A DNA stretch of 62,925 nucleotides. Origin: Caballeronia udeis (GTDB lineage: Bacteria; Pseudomonadota; Gammaproteobacteria; Burkholderiales; Burkholderiaceae). Shown here one piece after another: positions 60,835 through 62,925 of the stretch. Each line of letters starts with the position of its first letter. Positions within the stretch are counted from its first letter, which is position 1. Under the pieces are notes generated by a model. It saw only the letters and a list, made by a program, of their open reading frames with translations, ran no database searches and was not told where the DNA came from. Where the stretch lies: contig NZ_FCOK02000056.1 of assembly GCF_001544555.2 (NCBI RefSeq), forward strand, positions 1-62,925, given 5' to 3'. The position numbers and the translations under genes were made by a program.

Positions 60835-61305
60835 CTAGCGCGTTTCAACCGCCAGCTCTGCTCCGTGGCTGTTGCCGCGAATGTAGTGCTCCAACTGGTG
60901 GATCGTGAACTGTTGCTCGGCAATCAGGTTCTTGACAAGATCGCCGATCGACACCATGCCGATCAGCATGCCACCGTCGATCACCGGAAGATGACGTATC
61001 CGGTTTTCGGTCATGAGCGTCATGCATTCGTCCGTCGTTTGATTCAGGCGAACGTACCGGACGGCGCGCGACATGACATCGCCCACGGGTGTCTCCTTTG
61101 ACAACCGGTCGTGCAACACGATTTTCCGGGCATAGTCACGCTCGGTCACGATGCCGGTGATGTGCTCCCCGGACGTGACCACGAGCGCACCGATCTGTTT
61201 ATGCGCCATCAGTTTGATCGCGTCGAAGACACTCGCTGACGCCTCGATCGTGTGAAATGATTGATCCGTTTTCGAACTCAGCAATTGTGCGACGGTTGCC
61301 ATCAT
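60835..61305 (-). CDS. CBS-domain protein
   Basis: A 156-residue cytoplasmic protein with two CBS motifs (about residues 10-65 and 75-135) that form a Bateman unit binding adenine nucleotides. Core stretches are FDAIKLMAHKQIGALVVT followed by GIVTERDYARKIV, and MTLMTENRIRHLPVIDGG followed by GMVSIGDLVK. The start at 61305 (ATG) has GTGAGGCAC before it. It is a probable regulator of an unknown partner and not fused to a catalytic domain. Leftward neighbour of the zinc-ribbon gene. Confidence 0.88.
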   Translation of the reverse strand: MMATVAQLLSSKTDQSFHTIEASASVFDAIKLMAHKQIGALVVTSGEHITGIVTERDYARKIVLHDRLSKETPVGDVMSRAVRYVRLNQTTDECMTLMTENRIRHLPVIDGGMLIGMVSIGDLVKNLIAEQQFTIHQLEHYIRGNSHGAELAVETR

Positions 61306-61379
61306 GTGCCTCACTTAAAAAAATAGGGTTGAGCAACTGCTCATGTTGCGCGAGTAAGCGCGCTCTTCAGCCAGCTTCG

Positions 61380-61700
61380 TCAGCCGAAGTCGAACAGGTC
61401 GCCGAGAAGCGACTTTTTCTTTTTGTACGGATAACGCCGGTCGCGATACTCGTCGTCGCCGTAACCGTGGCGTCGTTCATGATCGTTGTGATGACGCCCT
61501 TCATCATGGCGGCGCGCGACGGGCGTACTGGCCGCCGGCGCCTGCGCTTGCTGAACCGGTTCAGCAGCGGCGCGCTCGATCAGTTTGTCGAGCTCACCGC
61601 GATCCAGCCACACGCCGCGACAAGTCGCGCAATAGTCGACCTCGATTCCCTGGCGGTCCGTCATCAACAGATCCGGCGTCTTGCACACTGGACATTTCAT
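61380..61700 (-). CDS. Zinc-ribbon (zf-TFIIB) protein
   Basis: A 106-residue protein. A TFIIB-type zinc ribbon has Cys3/Cys6 and Cys24/Cys27, followed by the GVWLDRGELDKLIE signature. The rest is a His/Arg/Tyr-rich, presumably disordered linker, ending in a short KKKKSLLGDLFDFG tail. ATG at 61700 has GAAGGAGTC in front. Proteins of this group are common next to stress genes; the role is not established. Confidence 0.85.
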   Translation of the reverse strand: MKCPVCKTPDLLMTDRQGIEVDYCATCRGVWLDRGELDKLIERAAAEPVQQAQAPAASTPVARRHDEGRHHNDHERRHGYGDDEYRDRRYPYKKKKSLLGDLFDFG

Positions 61701-61842
61701 TGCCTTGACTCCTTCGTCAAACACCTGAGCGAAGCCTCAATGTAATGGATGTAGGCTTAATGTAAAATTCGTATTTTAGACATCGATACCTCGGGAAAAC
61801 CGATGTATCCCGATGTACCCAGGCATTGCCGCGGAGGCATGA

Positions 61843-62736
61843 ATGAACTTCAAGCATTTGTATTATTTCTGGGCCGCCGCGCATGCTGGCGGTATTGCGC
61901 GCGCCGGTACGCAGTTGCATATCACGCCGCAAACGCTGAGCGGCCAGATCAAATTGCTTGAGGACGCGCTCAATAAAAAACTCTTCAAAAAGAGCGGCCG
62001 CAACCTCGAATTGACGGATGCGGGCCGGCTTGCACTCGACTACGCCGACGAAATCTTCTCGCTTGGCGCCGAGCTGGAAAGTGCGGTCAGGCAGGAGAAG
62101 GAAGCCGCGCGGACACAACTGCGTGTGGGCGTGGCGGATTCGGTTCCGAAGACGGTGGCTTACCGGCTGCTCGAGCCGGCATTGAACCTCTCGGATTCAC
62201 TGCGGCTGATCTGTCACGAGGGCAAACTGCATGCGTTGCTTGCGCAATTGGCGGTGCATCGGTTGGACCTGATCATTGCCGACGCACCCATCCCGCCCGA
62301 CGTGAACGTGAAGGCGTTCAACCACTCGCTCGGCCGCTCGACGCTCAGTTGCTTCGCGTCCAAAGCCCTGGCTGCGCGCGCTGCCAAGGCCTTTCCTGCG
62401 TCGCTGAGCGACATGCCGGTGCTGTTGCCCGGTACGGAATCAGCAGTCCGAAGGAAACTCGATCACTGGCTGAAATCCCGCACGATCTCGCCGCGCGTGG
62501 TGGGAGAGTTCGACGACAGCGCGCTGACGCTGGCCTTCGGCCGCGAGGGAAGAGGCGTGCTGTTTGCACCAACGGTCCTGGCAGCGCAACTCAAACGCGA
62601 GCATGGTTTGATCGCGGTTGGGCGTATCGACACGATCGTTGAAGAGTTCTTCGCCATCTCCATTGAACGGCGGATCAGCCATCCCGCCATATCGTCGATC
62701 ATGAGCACGGCGCGCAGCGAACTGTTCAATGTCTAG
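61843..62736 (+). CDS. nhaR: LysR-family activator NhaR-like
   Basis: A 297-residue LysR-type regulator. The winged helix-turn-helix is in the first ~60 residues (NFKHLYYFWAAAHAGGIARA and LHITPQTLSGQIKLLE), which match NhaR, the sodium/proton antiporter activator. The remainder is the effector domain with two alpha/beta lobes. No nhaA is next to it in this window, so its target may be elsewhere. It ends 87 bases before a terminator. Confidence 0.85.
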   Translation: MNFKHLYYFWAAAHAGGIARAGTQLHITPQTLSGQIKLLEDALNKKLFKKSGRNLELTDAGRLALDYADEIFSLGAELESAVRQEKEAARTQLRVGVADSVPKTVAYRLLEPALNLSDSLRLICHEGKLHALLAQLAVHRLDLIIADAPIPPDVNVKAFNHSLGRSTLSCFASKALAARAAKAFPASLSDMPVLLPGTESAVRRKLDHWLKSRTISPRVVGEFDDSALTLAFGREGRGVLFAPTVLAAQLKREHGLIAVGRIDTIVEEFFAISIERRISHPAISSIMSTARSELFNV

Positions 62737-62823
62737 ACGGGAAGAAAATTCTTTACATTACATTTAACTTTCTACTATAACTGTCATACGTGTTGCGGAC
62801 TGCCATGTCGCGCATCATGTCTC

Positions 62824-62855
62824 GGCCCGCCAGGCATGCCTGCGGGCCTTTTTTT
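62824..62855 (+). terminator. Terminator of the nhaR gene
   Basis: GGCCCGC-C-AGGC and GCCTGCGGGCC pair with one bulged base around AT, followed by seven T's. It immediately precedes a group II intron 5' end. Confidence 0.88.
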
Positions 62856-62856
62856 G

Positions 62857-62925
62857 GTGCGCCGAGCATGCGCAACAGCTTGGGGGTGCAAGTCCCCTGT
62901 CCAACCTGATGGTGGTGAAGGACTA
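62857..62925 (+). mobile_element. Group IIC-type intron, 5' part (cut by window end)
   Basis: GTGCGCCGAGCATGCGCAAC at 62857, followed by GGGGGTGCAAGTCCCC, matches the 5' domain I start of bacterial class C introns. These introns insert directly downstream of transcription terminators, exactly as found here: it starts one base past the T-run at 62849-62855. Only 69 bases are in the window; the maturase and 3' end must lie outside. Confidence 0.7.

Noticed and set aside
1..62925. tRNA, rRNA and CRISPR arrays
   Set aside because: I looked for tRNA-like arms and regular spaced repeats and saw none. The only regular repeats are the short tandem and direct repeats listed.

Overview
The window reads as a stretch of chromosome or megaplasmid from a high-GC betaproteobacterium of the Paraburkholderia/Caballeronia/Burkholderia type. 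This rests on the complete box (aerobic benzoyl-CoA) pathway, the trimeric-type porin, DUF2968 and DUF2891 proteins, an OmpA-like lipoprotein, an NhaR-type LysR regulator and the overall codon use. No rRNA, tRNA or CRISPR array is visible.

Layout. 1-640: a long inverted repeat and a 39-bp tandem repeat, no convincing gene. 641-3748: NitT/TauT-type ABC permease (two halves fused) plus ATPase. 4477-7073: a Tat-exported ferritin-like protein and an atypical Nramp-family transporter. 7193-17669: the benzoate box cluster. One arm runs leftwards (DUF4863 protein, boxD, benzoate-CoA ligase, alpha/beta hydrolase) and the other rightwards (boxR, boxC, boxB, boxA). A 14-bp motif is shared by the boxR/boxD divergent region and the boxC promoter. 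18123-19235: porin. 19350-25445: small hypotheticals, a degenerate UbiB-like protein, a CsbD-like protein, and a KaiC-like ATPase overlapping a single-domain response regulator. 25992-28392: a full group II intron with its reverse transcriptase, boundaries assignable. 28466-37001: exported small proteins, OmpA-like lipoprotein, Ogt, an exported endonuclease, an alpha/beta hydrolase, YnfA-like and DUF2891 proteins and an MHS-family carrier. 37072-38807: HipBA toxin-antitoxin with an unusually clear set of inverted-repeat operators. 39147-42509: HTH/coiled-coil protein, AraC regulator and a divergent acyl-CoA dehydrogenase. 42973-48534: an IclR-headed catabolic operon (cyclase-family hydrolase, SDR, lambda-crystallin-type dehydrogenase, AtoE-like carrier, muconolactone-isomerase-like and YciI-like proteins). 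48848-54636: DUF427, flavin monooxygenase, TetR, a second-type Hfq-like protein and small exported proteins. 55059-55690: remnants of three metabolic genes. 55829-62736: nitroreductase, membrane metallophosphoesterase, EamA carrier, CBS protein, zinc-ribbon protein and nhaR. At 62857 the 5' end of a second, group IIC-type intron begins directly after a terminator and runs off the window.

How the genes work together. Benzoate is activated by the ligase, epoxidised by BoxAB, opened by BoxC and oxidised by BoxD. BoxR, an HTH protein fused to a shikimate-kinase-like sensor domain, sits between the two arms as the probable benzoyl-CoA-responsive regulator. The IclR operon looks like a self-contained uptake and breakdown route for a small acid or lactone. 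Its substrate is not identifiable from sequence, and it is the best candidate here for undescribed metabolism. Other points of interest are the divergent Hfq, the pseudokinase-like UbiB protein, the Nramp protein with altered metal-site motifs, the HipB operator array and the two introns of different classes.
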